Below are positions 40,288 through 51,000 of a stretch of 64,000 bases of DNA, piece after piece. The notes beneath the pieces were generated by a model. That model was not told the origin of the DNA, ran no database searches, and worked only from the letters and a program-made list of their open reading frames with translations. Numbering within the stretch: position 1 is the first letter of the stretch; each line of letters opens with the position of its first letter. A program made the translations under genes and the position numbers. The stretch is from Leishmania mexicana MHOM/GT/2001/U1103 (Eukaryota > Euglenozoa > Kinetoplastea > Trypanosomatida > Trypanosomatidae), in NCBI RefSeq assembly GCF_000234665.1, contig NC_018314.1:395130-459129 (forward strand), written 5' to 3'.

Positions 40288-41565
40288 CTACGACGGCGCT
40301 ACTGACAATGCTGACGGTTGAAGAGGAGGGGGAGGTGGGGTAGGTTCGGTTGCCGCCCGGCCATAGTCCTGCGCGGCCAAGCGACGGACACCGTCGTGCT
40401 TGTGGCGCTCAAAGGCGGCTCGCATCTCGTGGTACTTCTGCGTTGGCATGCCAGTGCAGAGGCGCTCCGGTATGACGGCAGCACCGCCCGCCACGAAGGA
40501 GCGAAGAAGCAGCCGTGGGTCAGGAGGCGTGCGAGAGTGTCGCAGCAAGTTGTCGGTGACATATTCCTCCTCGGTTCCCATGCTGGTGTTTTGGCGCTGC
40601 AGGGTGCCAGCGGCCTCGCGGTGAACCACAGCTGCGGCGATCTTGTGCATCAGCTGCCGCTGCTCCTCCAGCGGCATATGGGGATACGTCATGAAGACGT
40701 CGCAGCGGATTAGCCCCGGTACGTCGTTTAGGTCCGGATACTGCAGGCAGTGCACTTCTTCCAGAAGAGATTCAAGTTGAGCCGTTGCTGAGCATCTTTC
40801 TGGGGTATCAGGGGAGAAAAGGTGCTTGTGCGCATCGTAGAAGGAGAGCACGGCGGACAAAAGCTCGAGAGGGTATCGACGCTGCCAGAGGCAAACGTGG
40901 TAGAGAAGCGCGTTGATGGGCTCTCTGCCCAGCAGCGCCTGCTCCTGGATCGCGGCTGCAGCGCTGGGCGCAAGAAGGTCTCGCTTCCATGCCGCACGGA
41001 CCTCGCACAGGTCCGAAATAAGGCGGTGCAAGGCGGGCAGCGGCACCCGCTCCAGGTGCGCGCGCACCGCCACATCCATCAGCAGCGACGGCGCGCTCTG
41101 CTGCTCGGCGTCGTCGTTTTGAACGGTGACGATAAGGTGAAGACCAAAGCACGTCGTCACGCGTGCGGTGAGCACCTGTGCAAGGGCACCGCCAATGTCT
41201 AGTGGCAGAGCAGGAGGCACGCTCCTTACGTCTGCGTCGTATGCCTGTACGTATTTTGACCTGTACCTGCAGTTCCTGATAGCACGCCCGTCGAGGTTGC
41301 GCTCCTTCGCAATGTGCTGCAGATTTTTGCGGTCGAGCAGCTCCTCCTTCGACACAAAGAGCGGGACGATGTGTCGGATGCGAAATGTTCTGTTCTCCAC
41401 GTTTCCACGCCGCAACTCTCTTCTCACTTCTTCATGGGAGACACCGTAGAGGTACGCAAGAGGCTTGACCCTGCCGCGTAAAGCAGCATGCCAGTCCTCT
41501 AGAGCGATGGTGATATGGTGTGGCTTGTCTTTGAGGCCCTTGAGGAAGCGCCTGTTCTCTGGCAT
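40288..41565 (-). CDS. Hypothetical protein, 425 aa
   Basis: It starts at MPENRRFLKGLKD. I do not recognise the family. The N-terminal 110 residues are basic and look like a nucleic-acid-binding or mitochondrial-type module (PHHITIALEDWHAALRG, GVSHEEVRRELRRG, NLDGRAIRNCRYRSKY). The middle is helical, with few acidic clusters (LPALHRLISDLCEVRAAW, LELLSAVLSFYDAHKHLF). After about 390 it becomes Pro-rich. There is no signal peptide or transmembrane helix. The third-position G/C bias is weaker than in its neighbours, suggesting low expression or relaxed constraint. Confidence 0.8.
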   Translation of the reverse strand: MPENRRFLKGLKDKPHHITIALEDWHAALRGRVKPLAYLYGVSHEEVRRELRRGNVENRTFRIRHIVPLFVSKEELLDRKNLQHIAKERNLDGRAIRNCRYRSKYVQAYDADVRSVPPALPLDIGGALAQVLTARVTTCFGLHLIVTVQNDDAEQQSAPSLLMDVAVRAHLERVPLPALHRLISDLCEVRAAWKRDLLAPSAAAAIQEQALLGREPINALLYHVCLWQRRYPLELLSAVLSFYDAHKHLFSPDTPERCSATAQLESLLEEVHCLQYPDLNDVPGLIRCDVFMTYPHMPLEEQRQLMHKIAAAVVHREAAGTLQRQNTSMGTEEEYVTDNLLRHSRTPPDPRLLLRSFVAGGAAVIPERLCTGMPTQKYHEMRAAFERHKHDGVRRLAAQDYGRAATEPTPPPPPLQPSALSVAPS

Positions 41566-42435
41566 TGTGCCGTGTGCCGGTTTCTATTCTTCACTTGAAG
41601 GACGCGCTCCTGCCAGCTTTGTTATGGTGTCTGTGCCTGTGTGTGTGTGTGGGTGTGTGGTGAGGGCAGAGGCACTAGCCGCTACCAAAACACCATGAGA
41701 GAGAGCAACAGAGACAGTGGGAAGGGGTGCCATCGTGTGTACGGCCTCCATGCATACCTGTACAACCCCCCTCCCCCATACACACACACACACTACGAGT
41801 GGCGTACAGAGGGATGAGCTGATGCAGCGAGGGGAAGGCTGCAAGGCCAGGGGTATGTCAAGCGCCAACAGCAGCATAAGGTGTTGTGTGCCGCATGCCA
41901 CCACTCAGCAGGGCAGCGCACATATTTCGCTGTCTACCACCGCCCTTTCCCTTCATCATATCTTCACGTAGCACATTTGTGGTCTCTCTTGCTGTGCAGG
42001 TGACTGTACACGCACGGGTTCATCAGGGAAGATGGAAGCAAAGGGTGGCCCTTGCGCCCCCTCCCCCTCCCCACCGTCCCTCTGTTTCTCTGAGCGCACG
42101 AACCGCATGAGCCCCTCCACTCCCCTTTTCCACCGACACCTGGAGCGGTGGTGCGGATGGGATGGACGCCGATGTGGTTGAGGACACCCTCACGTAGCGC
42201 TGATGCCCTTGTCCTGCGTGTATCGTCCCTTCTAGAGGGACCACTGAAGCAGCACGGCAGAAGAAAAAGGACGCCCTGTGCTGCTGATCTCGAAGGAAGG
42301 GGATGGCGATGAAGAGGCATCAACGCCCATGGAGGGGTTCGAGCCACGTTGTCCCCACTTCGCCGCTTTTCCACGTCTATGTGCAGTTATATGTATGTGA
42401 ATGTGTGTTCATGCCCTCGGAGCACCTACTCCCGT
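41566..42435. other. Intergenic spacer between the 107-aa ORF and the 425-aa gene
   Basis: Contains short GT/CA tracts (41637-41660, 41780-41793) and about 600 bases of complex sequence (41800-42400) with no recognised element. Confidence 0.5.
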
Positions 42436-42759
42436 CTAGTCCTCTATATCGTGCAGCAGCTCAACAAGCACAGCAGTGGACCCGACAGCGTAGCGTGCCT
42501 TGCAGGGTATATAGCGCGGGGTGTCGCAGTCATCAGAGTAGGCAAGGCACGCGCTGTCCTCCCCGCCGACATCAATGTCCGACGCGGTTGTCTCTGCAGC
42601 CGAGGCAACCAGTGAGGGGTGATGGGGAAGCGGCTGAGGAGAGGCGGAGCCACACTGCTGCGCACCCTCCCAGAGGAGGTGCTGGTGCTGCTCCTGCGAC
42701 GCCAGCGCTGCCCGAAACCCGCGTGGCTCCTCAGCTTCAGGATGTTCGTTGATGTTCAT
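42436..42759 (-). CDS. Small hypothetical protein, 107 aa
   Basis: It starts at MNINEHPEAEEP. The composition is balanced (acidic clusters SDIDVGGEDSA and YSDDCDT, four Cys, a His/Gln-rich helix QEQHQHLLWEGAQQ) and unlike the Cys/Val or His/Thr strings that surrounding spurious frames give. No domain is recognised and no membrane segment or signal peptide is seen. A predicted trans-splice acceptor a few bases upstream supports this ATG. It sits alone in a 2.5-kb interval that would otherwise be unusually long. Confidence 0.5.
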   Translation of the reverse strand: MNINEHPEAEEPRGFRAALASQEQHQHLLWEGAQQCGSASPQPLPHHPSLVASAAETTASDIDVGGEDSACLAYSDDCDTPRYIPCKARYAVGSTAVLVELLHDIED

Positions 42760-44053
42760 CTTGAGCACTCGACAAGAAAACACAAGTGTGCGCACACACA
42801 CACAGGTGGGGAGACGCTTTAATACGGTGGGGTTCCCCAGCGTCTGTGTGCCGTGGATGGGCACCTGTGCGTGCGGATGTGGAAGGAGGAGGGGAAGGGG
42901 AGGTGGATTGTGGGGCAGAGAAAATCGAAGTGCTGTCCCGCACACGCACACACACACACACACACGTGCCCTGGCCTGGCGCCAGGAGGCAGTACCAAAA
43001 CCACTTGCGTGCACGCGGCTTTCTGCGTATAGAGAAACTCGCCTAGAGAAATCGGCGGCGCGACCACCGAGGTGGGCACTGCGTTTTGAGAGACAGCGGG
43101 CAAGCTTCACAACCGACTACACTCGGCAGAACACCCGCACGCCCGCCGCGCCAAGTTCAGACAGCTCTATGCATGCATTACGAGACAGAGACATGGCAAC
43201 AATGAAAACAACTCCGAGCAGCGTGCTTCGGGATTCTCTCCGTGCGATTTGAGCTTTTCTTTCCCTCTCCATTCCTGCATGACGAGGTGGCAGCGCGCGT
43301 GCAACCTCTTAGATACCAAACCCAGCGACACACGGCGTGCGCCACCTTGTCTTCCTTCGCTTCTTGTTACCATGGACCTGTGTGTGTGCCCAATATTGCG
43401 AACCGACCTTCATCTCTCTCTCTCTGCCGGACGGATAATAAACAAAAACTCCGAAAACAAGCCACAAAAGGCGGAGGAGCACCTGCCAGAGTCCTGCGAC
43501 ACGGTGATAACCGCCCATCCTTCGCACACACACGCACACACACACACACCTTTTCTTCGCATTTTCATCCAGGGGCACCCCTTCAATGTGCCGACACGCA
43601 CTCCAGAGAACAACACCGTCACTTGCGAGACCCGCACATACACACATACACACACACACACACGCACCGTACGAGCAGCACCGCGTCTTTTGATTTTACC
43701 CTTTGATTTTTCGCACCTCGGCAGGTCCACATATAATACGTCTATGAATACCGTCGTTTGTAGGCCTCCACACATGTCGACACACGCCTGCACACGCACG
43801 CAAGCAAGCAGACCCCCTATACACTCCCAATACAGACAGTTGCCCTCCACTATCTCTGCGGCCCGATGCGCGGCTGCGAAAGAGTGGGGGAGGAAAGAGG
43901 AAGGGAGGGAAGGCGATCGAGATGGAAGGCAGCGGCGAGCATCAAGCACAACGGCATCTCTTTCCTTCTTGTTGCTCTTCACGCTGCAGCGCCCCTCCCC
44001 CACGCACACCACCACGAGCTCGCTCACATGCTACGCACTTCGACGCTCCGGGG
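42760..44053. other. Intergenic spacer between PBP1 and the 107-aa ORF
   Basis: CA tracts lie at 42946-42966, 43533-43550 and 43640-43666. The interval is less GC-rich near 43400-43460 and 43680-43760. It is the presumed long 3' UTR of PBP1. No gene is seen. Confidence 0.55.
42768..42790 (-). promoter_or_regulatory. Candidate trans-splice acceptor of the 107-aa ORF
   Basis: On the minus strand a U-rich tract (ttgtgttttcttgtcg) ends in AG eight bases before the ATG. A second AG touches the ATG. Weak but well placed. Confidence 0.35.
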
Positions 44054-44291
44054 TTACTTCCCACCCTTCTTGCCTCCGCCCTGCGCGCCCTCTCCGCCGT
44101 CCTGGCGGGCCGCAGTGGCCATACCACCGCGGCGCAGCTTCTTTGTGCCGGGCGCGGCACGGTCCTGCTGAGGACCACTGCTGTCGATTGCCGACACCAG
44201 CTGCTGCTGATGAGGCTGCTGTTGCTGAGGAGGTGGGATGGTCTGGGCGGCTGTGTGGACCGGTTGCTGAGGTTGCGACGTCTTCGACGCG

Positions 44292-44324
<33 letters not shown>

Positions 44325-45637
44325 ATGCGTGCCGGGGACGGGCCCGGCATAGGGCCTGGCCCCTGCGGCGGCATCATGCCGTTGTTGTTGCTGGGATCCA
44401 TGTACTGCGGGTGCTGCTGCTGCACGTGTGGGTTGCCCATGTGTCCCCCCATCGGGCCACCCGCGTTGTACACCGCAGGATGCGGGTTCATGGCGTGGTG
44501 CTGGTGGTGGTTCATGGGGGCGCCACGGCCCGGCATGGGATTCATGACGGGCTGGTTGTACTTGTGATGCATATTCGGCTGCGCCAGCGCCTGCGGGCGT
44601 GAGTAGTGCGAGACGTCGCGGTCATAGAAGTCGATGTCGCCAGGCCAATCCGTTGGGCAGGCGTAGCAGTTGTCGTTGTTCGCCACGAGACTGGCCACGT
44701 TCGCCAGGAAGCTCTTCAGCGGCGGCACAAACGGGGTGGCCGAGGGGTTGGGACTGTAGACCGTCTTCTGCTGCGCCGAACTGACTTCGGGCACCGGTGG
44801 CGGGGGCAGAGTGACGGGCTCCTCTGGCGGCGGCGGCGGCGCTGGCGCCGCTTGACGCGCTGCACCGCGGCCTGACGTAGCTGTGGTTGCGGCTGGAGTC
44901 GCGGCTGGTGCGGCCGGTGCCGCTGAGGTGGTCGCGGCGGCCTCCTTGCGCGTGGCCTGAGCGCTGCGCTTGCTTCCGCGAGCGTCGCGTGCCACGTCGG
45001 AGAACATGGCGCCCTCATCCACGTACTCGGTCGTCACATCGGTGCGCTCGAGGCGGTGCTGCAGGTTGCGCGTGCCGGAGCCCTCGATTTCCTTCGCGGT
45101 GCGTTCAGCGTAGGCGATCTGCTCCTTACTGAGCTTCGACTCATCCAGCTTTGTTGTGTACAACTCTTCGCGGTAGGTCGAGGCGACGCCGAACCTCTCG
45201 TTGGCCTTGAACTGATCCCACTGACCGGTGACGTGGCTGTCGGCCTCCAGCAGCTCATCCGCGCCCTCGGCAGCCCAGTCCAGCGTCTTGAGGTCGTGCT
45301 CGCCGCGGTAGGAGTGCACATGGCCAGCGCCCGGAGTCTCGGTGCGCAGCTTCATGTTCTTGGCCTCCATCATGATGATGTCCTCGTACCGGAAGAGGCG
45401 CGTCTCGTCCGAAAGCTCCGATGCGTCGAGGGCGCCGTGCACCTTTGAGGGCAGGTTGCGTGGGAAGGAGATGAACACGCCTGCTTCGTCCGCCGCCACA
45501 TCGGCGTCCGTGCGAGAAACAAACAGGCCCTCGCACAGAGCCCCGTCCACGGTGTGGATCAAGACCGTCTGGCCAACCAGGTTGAGGTACAGGTACTCCA
45601 ACCGGTCGGCGTTGCTGCTTTCGTTCGGGCCGATCAT
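44054..45637 (-). CDS. PBP1: PBP1 / ataxin-2 homologue (poly(A)-binding-protein-binding protein)
   Basis: This 527-aa protein starts at MIGPNESSNADRLEY. An Lsm-like SM-ATX domain spans about 10-95 (YLYLNLVGQTVLIHTVDGAL, GVFISFPRNL, FRYEDIIMM). The LsmAD domain spans about 140-205 (FKANERFGVASTYREELYTTKL, EQIAYAERTAKEIE), both diagnostic of ataxin-2. A Pro-rich region at 260-330 contains FVPPLKSFLANVASLV, in the position of the PABP-binding PAM2-type motif, though I cannot verify the match. The C-terminal half is Met/Pro/Asn/Gln-rich and disordered, with ten consecutive Gln encoded by pure CAG. In T. brucei PBP1 works with MKT1, LSM12 and PABP to stabilise mRNAs. It lies in the same unit as EIF4G5. 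Confidence 0.95.
44294..44323 (-). repeat. CAG/CTG trinucleotide tract coding for ten Gln in PBP1
   Basis: Ten uninterrupted CAG codons on the coding strand, with no CAA interruption. Human ataxin-2 also has a polyglutamine tract, though at a different place in the protein. Confidence 0.95.
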
Positions 45638-46589
45638 CGTTGCTGTGTCTGGCCTGCGAGGTAGACCTATGCGGCACTGAGGAAGGCCAGCAGCGCAAAG
45701 AGCGGTGTCTCGTGCAAGGCCAAAAGCAGAAGCAGGAGATGCAAAGGACTGACGCACCTGCGCACACACACGCACACAATTTACAAGGAATGAATACAGC
45801 GAGAAAAGAGGGGAGGGGGAAGGCCTCAGCGCGTAGCGATACTGCGCGTGTCATCGACGTACGCATGCCCCCGTACGGCGAAGCGAGGATGGAGGATGGA
45901 GGGTGGAGGATGGAGGGGTGCCGGCAACTATCACGGTGGTTGGGGTTTGGGGCGGGGACGGGGAAGAAGCAGGAGCAGGCGAGCAGGCGCGGCATGAGGT
46001 GCCGCGCGCAGGTGCCTCTCATGATGCGTGTGCACGGAATGCATGTGTGTTGAACGCACACACAGGGGCATCTTCGCCGGAGCCTCTCTCCGCCTTTCTC
46101 AGGCGTTGTCTTCTCCCTTCCCTCTGTGCAGTCGAACGAAGACAGAACAGACGACTGAACGTGGGACGAGGGGAGGAGGAGGAGGGGGCGAGCCTGATGC
46201 ACTGCAGTGCGCTCACTGGCGACGAGATCACAGAAAGGCCCGCCGCAGTTGCCTCCTCGACGAAGTGGAGCAGTTTCGTTGCGCACACGCCTGATGTCGC
46301 GCCACCTCGTCCTTCTGGTTTAGCGTTCATGAGAGCGTAGACACACAAGCACAGAGAAAAGGAGGAGGGGAGATCACGTCGGACGGCGCCGCTCATGCGG
46401 CGAACGTCTGCGCACCACGGCCGCACGCCCTTCCCTGCCTTCTTCGTCCGCCCTCACACACTGCTCCAGGGTAAGACGGATGAGGAGGGAGGAAGGGTAG
46501 GAAGCAGCGAAGACCATCACACACGCACACTCACGTCTTCTCTCCCTCACTGAGCAAACAGTGCACACCTGAACACCGAGAGAGCCTTC
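45638..46589. other. Intergenic spacer between the 192-aa gene and PBP1
   Basis: Contains a GGATGGA-type repeat at about 45886-45917 and purine-rich tracts in the PBP1 leader. No coding region is supported. Confidence 0.6.
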
Positions 46590-47168
46590 TCACAGATACT
46601 TGTCCAGTGTCATGGCGGCCTTGTCCACGCGCTGGATAGCCGGGTACGGTGACTGACCAGCACCGCCACTGGCGAACAGGGCATCCTGCATATCCTCCCT
46701 ATCAAAGACCTTGCGCCGGATGTTCATGTAGTCGTGGCGGGCAGGATCGGCCATCATCGGCACGTCCGTGTACTTTTCCGGTACGACGCGCTGCAGCTCC
46801 TTCGGCGCCATCTCGAATGGCATCTCGACCACATCCCAGTCCCGCCCCTTCCACTGCTTGCGCAGCGTCTGCTGCGCGCACCACACGTCCACGTTGAACT
46901 GCAGTGTAGGCAGGTCGCGCTTGAAGAGGCGGCCCTTCTTCTTATGATCGATCGGCCCGATCTCGCGCAGGTAAGCAGTGCGACCACCGAAGCGGTTGGC
47001 GTCGTGCATCGGCAGCGTGTTGAAGGTGTGCTGGTGACGGTAGCTAAAGGGCGGGTGATCAAAGACGCCGGTGCAGACGCATCGCGTCGCTACGGTGAGA
47101 GGCGCGGGGGTAGGGGAGGTTGCCACAGCCCCTGCAGGGATCGTCTTCACTCCACGCCGTGCGAGCAT
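46590..47168 (-). CDS. Small basic protein, probably mitochondrial, unknown
   Basis: This 192-aa protein starts at MLARRGVKTIPAG, which has the Arg-containing, acid-free character of a mitochondrial presequence through about residue 30. The mature part is highly charged and compact-looking: FDHPPFSYRHQHTFNTLPMHDANRF-type segments, KKKGRLFKRDLPTLQFNVDVW, QTLRKQWKGRDWDVVEMPFEM, VVPEKYTDVPMM. No transmembrane helix is seen. Such small kinetoplastid proteins are often mitoribosomal or respiratory complex subunits, but I recognise no family. Confidence 0.8.
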   Translation of the reverse strand: MLARRGVKTIPAGAVATSPTPAPLTVATRCVCTGVFDHPPFSYRHQHTFNTLPMHDANRFGGRTAYLREIGPIDHKKKGRLFKRDLPTLQFNVDVWCAQQTLRKQWKGRDWDVVEMPFEMAPKELQRVVPEKYTDVPMMADPARHDYMNIRRKVFDREDMQDALFASGGAGQSPYPAIQRVDKAAMTLDKYL

Positions 47169-48057
47169 GGAGATGCTGCCGAGAGAAGAGCTTCCTTGAA
47201 TGGATGGAGGGGGATTGCAATGGGACCGACATGAGGATCGGCAGAAAGGGAGAGCGGGGGTGGTGGCAGTGGAGGGCCGAAAGACGCAGATGATGATGGC
47301 GCTGGTGCCCCCAGTAGAGGAGAGCTAACACTTCACTCGCCATAAGCAGCACCCTAACGATTCCCAGCGGTGGGGACGGGAGAAGGGGGAGGCGGGGCGG
47401 ATGAAGGGAGAAGGAGTAGGGCACTAGATGTGCCTCCCCCTTCCGTGCCCCCCAACCTCTGTACCTATCTCGCCCGCACGCTCTCTCTCCCACACGCCGC
47501 CACGAGCGTTACGTGCTGACATAGATTAGTGCACGTGCACCTGCACGAGTCTTTTCTGTGCGTGTACGGAGTCTGTGTGCACGCGGAGGACAGGAAGAAA
47601 AGGGGTGTTGTCGCCGTCAAACTCAGCCAGCACCCTCCTCTGCTTTCGTGTGCCGCGTGTCCGCCTTGCGGCTCCGCCGGGGAGGAGGTGGGGCGGGGAA
47701 ATATCGCACCAACAAGCGCCCCTCACACACTACGGCACGCCGACACGCGAGTGATGCGTTCAAACGACACGAGAAGGCAACTTCTTTTGAGATCGTCGCA
47801 GCAGTCGTTGGTGTTCTTGCTAGCGAAATATTTGGATGGAGGGGGAGGCGCACGCAGACACACGCATACACAGACAAAGAGGGGGGGGGGAGGTTGCCTG
47901 TGCGATGCCGCTTTAGTGCCGCTCGGTCACAGGGACACACATGGGAGACAGAGGTTGCGCTACGCGAGTTCACCACTCTCCTTATCCTTCACGTTGTGCT
48001 GCACACTGCCCCACTGGTCCATCGGCCGCTTGGCTAGACTGGAAAAGAAAAGCTGCA
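47169..48057. other. Intergenic spacer between the EDRF1-like gene and the 192-aa gene
   Basis: Contains a G-run at 47881-47890 with CA repeats beside it, and a short GTGCACGTGCACC palindromic stretch at about 47530-47543. No gene is seen. Confidence 0.6.
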
Positions 48058-51000
48058 TTACCATTCTACGAAAGGTACCAGCAACGCATTCAGGCCCCGA
48101 AGAAGCTGCTGGACGGCTGCTGCGTGCCCCTCCGCGCCACCGGCCTTCACAGTAGCGGCATGATCGAGAGCGCAGACAATCTGCTTGACGACGCCACGCG
48201 CCTCCTGCTGTTTTATGCTGGGAAGCAGCGCTTGAGCCACCCCAAGTAGCCGCAGCGCAATCATGGAGACCATTCGATGTATTAACAAGCCTGGCTCCTG
48301 CTCCCTCCATGACCGCAGTACTGACTGCCACTGATGTCGAGCGGCAGCCCCTTGCAACTCGCTGCGCGTTTTACAGTACTCCAGCACGCTCGTCAGATAG
48401 CCGGCGGCGCGACCCACCCACCGTAGCAGCCCACGGTACTTCGCTTCCGTGGATGCGACCTTTGTCGCCTCGCGTGGTCGCGACTGTGACTGTGGCGCCT
48501 CCCGCTCCACCATCGCACAGCACACCAGAGCCTTTTGCAGTTCCAGAAGCATCGGCCACGGGGGAAGCGTCACCAACCGTTCCCGGCGACAGCCACCGCA
48601 CTGTGCAACATTGGCATCCGCCGAGTACGGCTCCTTCCCGGCTACCGAGGCGTCCGCAGCATCATCGCCGCCGCCCGCCATAGCGGCAGTCGGGTTCTGG
48701 CGGACGCGTGAGCTGCTTGCAGCAACATTAGTGGTTGTGGTGGTGCGCAGCAGGACCTCTTCCACCGCTCGAGCCAAGGCGGTGTCCTGCGTGGCGGCAC
48801 TCGTGACAGTGAAGAGACGGAGCATCTGCCACTCGCGCTCCTGCACGAACGTGCTTGGCCCCAGTTCCTCGGCCTCCCGTATGAGCTGCGCAATGCGCTG
48901 CGACGCAGCGTGCGTCGCTGGGACGCCTGAGACTGCAAGTCGCTCCATCAGCACCGAGGCATACAGGAGAAGCGTGTACGCTTTTGCAGACCTGCAGGCT
49001 TTGTCGGAGCCGCCCTGCGTGTAGGCGCTCAGGGCCTGCGTGAAGAAGCTGTCGGCGTCCTCAGGCAGATCGTGAAGAGGGCCGACCAGAAGCGGCTGAG
49101 CGAGGGTTGCCGCCGCAACGCCGAGGGCGCCATCAAGCTTCCGCTCCACGACGCTGCGGTACACGTCCCCCAGCAGCTGCATCACGTCTGCCCACTGCAG
49201 CATGCTGTGTGAGCCAAAGACGGCACCAAAGACCACGTCCTCGGCGGCCTTGTGAGAGGCGTGCAGCAGAGACTTGGCGCGGTGCAATGCCTCCAGCGCC
49301 TTCGTGTAGCGTGCCGTGCGGTGGTGCTCCTTGCCGACCAGGTAGTACACCAAAGCAAGCTTGACAAGGTGGCGACGTGTGTGCGTGCCAATACGCCCAT
49401 AGAAGCGCAGCGCTGTGAAGGAGAGACTCACGACGTCCGCCTTAAGGGTTGTGAGCCAGACGAGGGTGGTCGGGAGCTTGAGGCCATACTGCTGCAGCCG
49501 CGCCTCCATGCGTCTGCCGAGCTCCGTCAGTACACGTATGGAGAAGCCGCTCGCCGCGTCTGACATGGCGACGACGGCAACATCGCCGTACAACTCGCAG
49601 AGGGCGGAGCGGAGAGGGGTGATATCTACCTGTGTCCGCGGGTCCAGCACCGCCGAGCACGACGCAGATACCGTCACCATGTCCGCGCCGCGGCTGCATT
49701 TCTTGAGTCCAGACGGCTCGCTCGTATGTGGTGGTGACGTCGCGGACGGCAACGGCTGGCTGCTGCGCTCCGTCAGCGATGCCCTAGATGATCCCATGGA
49801 GGACGTGGCAGGGTACGACTCCTCCTTGGAGCTCCTGCCATCCCTACTGACTGGCGTTGCGCCGTTCACGGGGGCGCTTTCGTCCGTAGCGCACGTGCCG
49901 GCCGGCGCCTCTGCTGAGGTCGATGCGGCTGCGGCTGCGGCTGCCGAGTGCAGAGGTCCCACAAGCTCGCTTGCCTCTTCCAGTCGCACGAGTCCTTCGA
50001 CTACCACCTGCAGAAGGTCCTGTGTGCACGAGGATATGGCAGCCATGACCTCCTCCCGATGCTCCGCACCGCGCAGCGCCGCCTTGCCCTCCTTTGCCTT
50101 CGCCTCGCTGCGCGCCATGCGCAGCGCACGCAGGTGGTGGCAGCCGCAGTAGTACGCCTCCAGTGACAGAGCCACCACCGCACACGCAGCGGCACTGCAC
50201 GCCAGCAGGCACCGGGCAAAAAACGCCCTCATAAGCTGGCCGCCCTCCCACTTCCCAGCCTCGACAAACATGTGCCGCAGCGGTATCTCAAAACGCCCAC
50301 ACAGCAGCAGCGCGTCTCGGTAGACCTCCGGCGACGAGCACAAGCCGGCGACACAGTTGGCAGCAGCATTCTTGGGGCAGCCTGCTGTGCTGTTGGAGGC
50401 GACAGCGGCTGCCGTCTGCGCAGCGTCCGCATGCAGCTTGCGCGCCACCAACGCCGGCACCATTCTCACCAGTTCCGCCACCGTTTCGCGTGCGACGAGA
50501 TTCTCGCGGCAGGACGGCAAAAAAATGCGCAGGCTGCGGTGCAGTAGCGGCAGCGCGTCGCCAGCTCTGCTGAGATCACCGCTGCGGAAAAGGTGCTGGC
50601 CAATGTTGAAGCACGTCTTTCCAAAGTTCCAGTTGAAGCGGTTGAGTTGGGGTGCGGTTGGGGGGCCGCCAATGCCGTACCCCGGCGGCGCCGTTGCTGA
50701 CACCTCGCTCTCAATGTATGCCTCCCCGTCCGCCGCCCGCTCCGCTGCGCCCCGGCCGACAGACGCAAAGGCGGCGGCGGTGGCGCATCCAAAGTACTTG
50801 TCCGTCTCCTCCACGAAGGCGGCGGAGTCGTCAAGGTCAGGCAACTCGTACAGCTCAACGTACTCCAAGGGGTAGTCGCGCACCACTGCGTACGTGCCGC
50901 CGTCACGCCGGCATTGCTTCACGAGCCACTGCAGAGCGCGGCTCGTGAAGCTGAGCGCCGCCGCCGCCATGCGCGCCTCCACCGAGTCGAGTATGTCCAT

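Noticed and set aside
42336..42350. GGTTCGAGCC resembling a tRNA T-arm
   Set aside because: No acceptor stem, anticodon arm or D-arm can be built around it.
43249..44352. Plus-strand frame of 367 codons overlapping the end of PBP1
   Set aside because: Mostly His/Thr from CA repeats plus the complement of PBP1 coding sequence.
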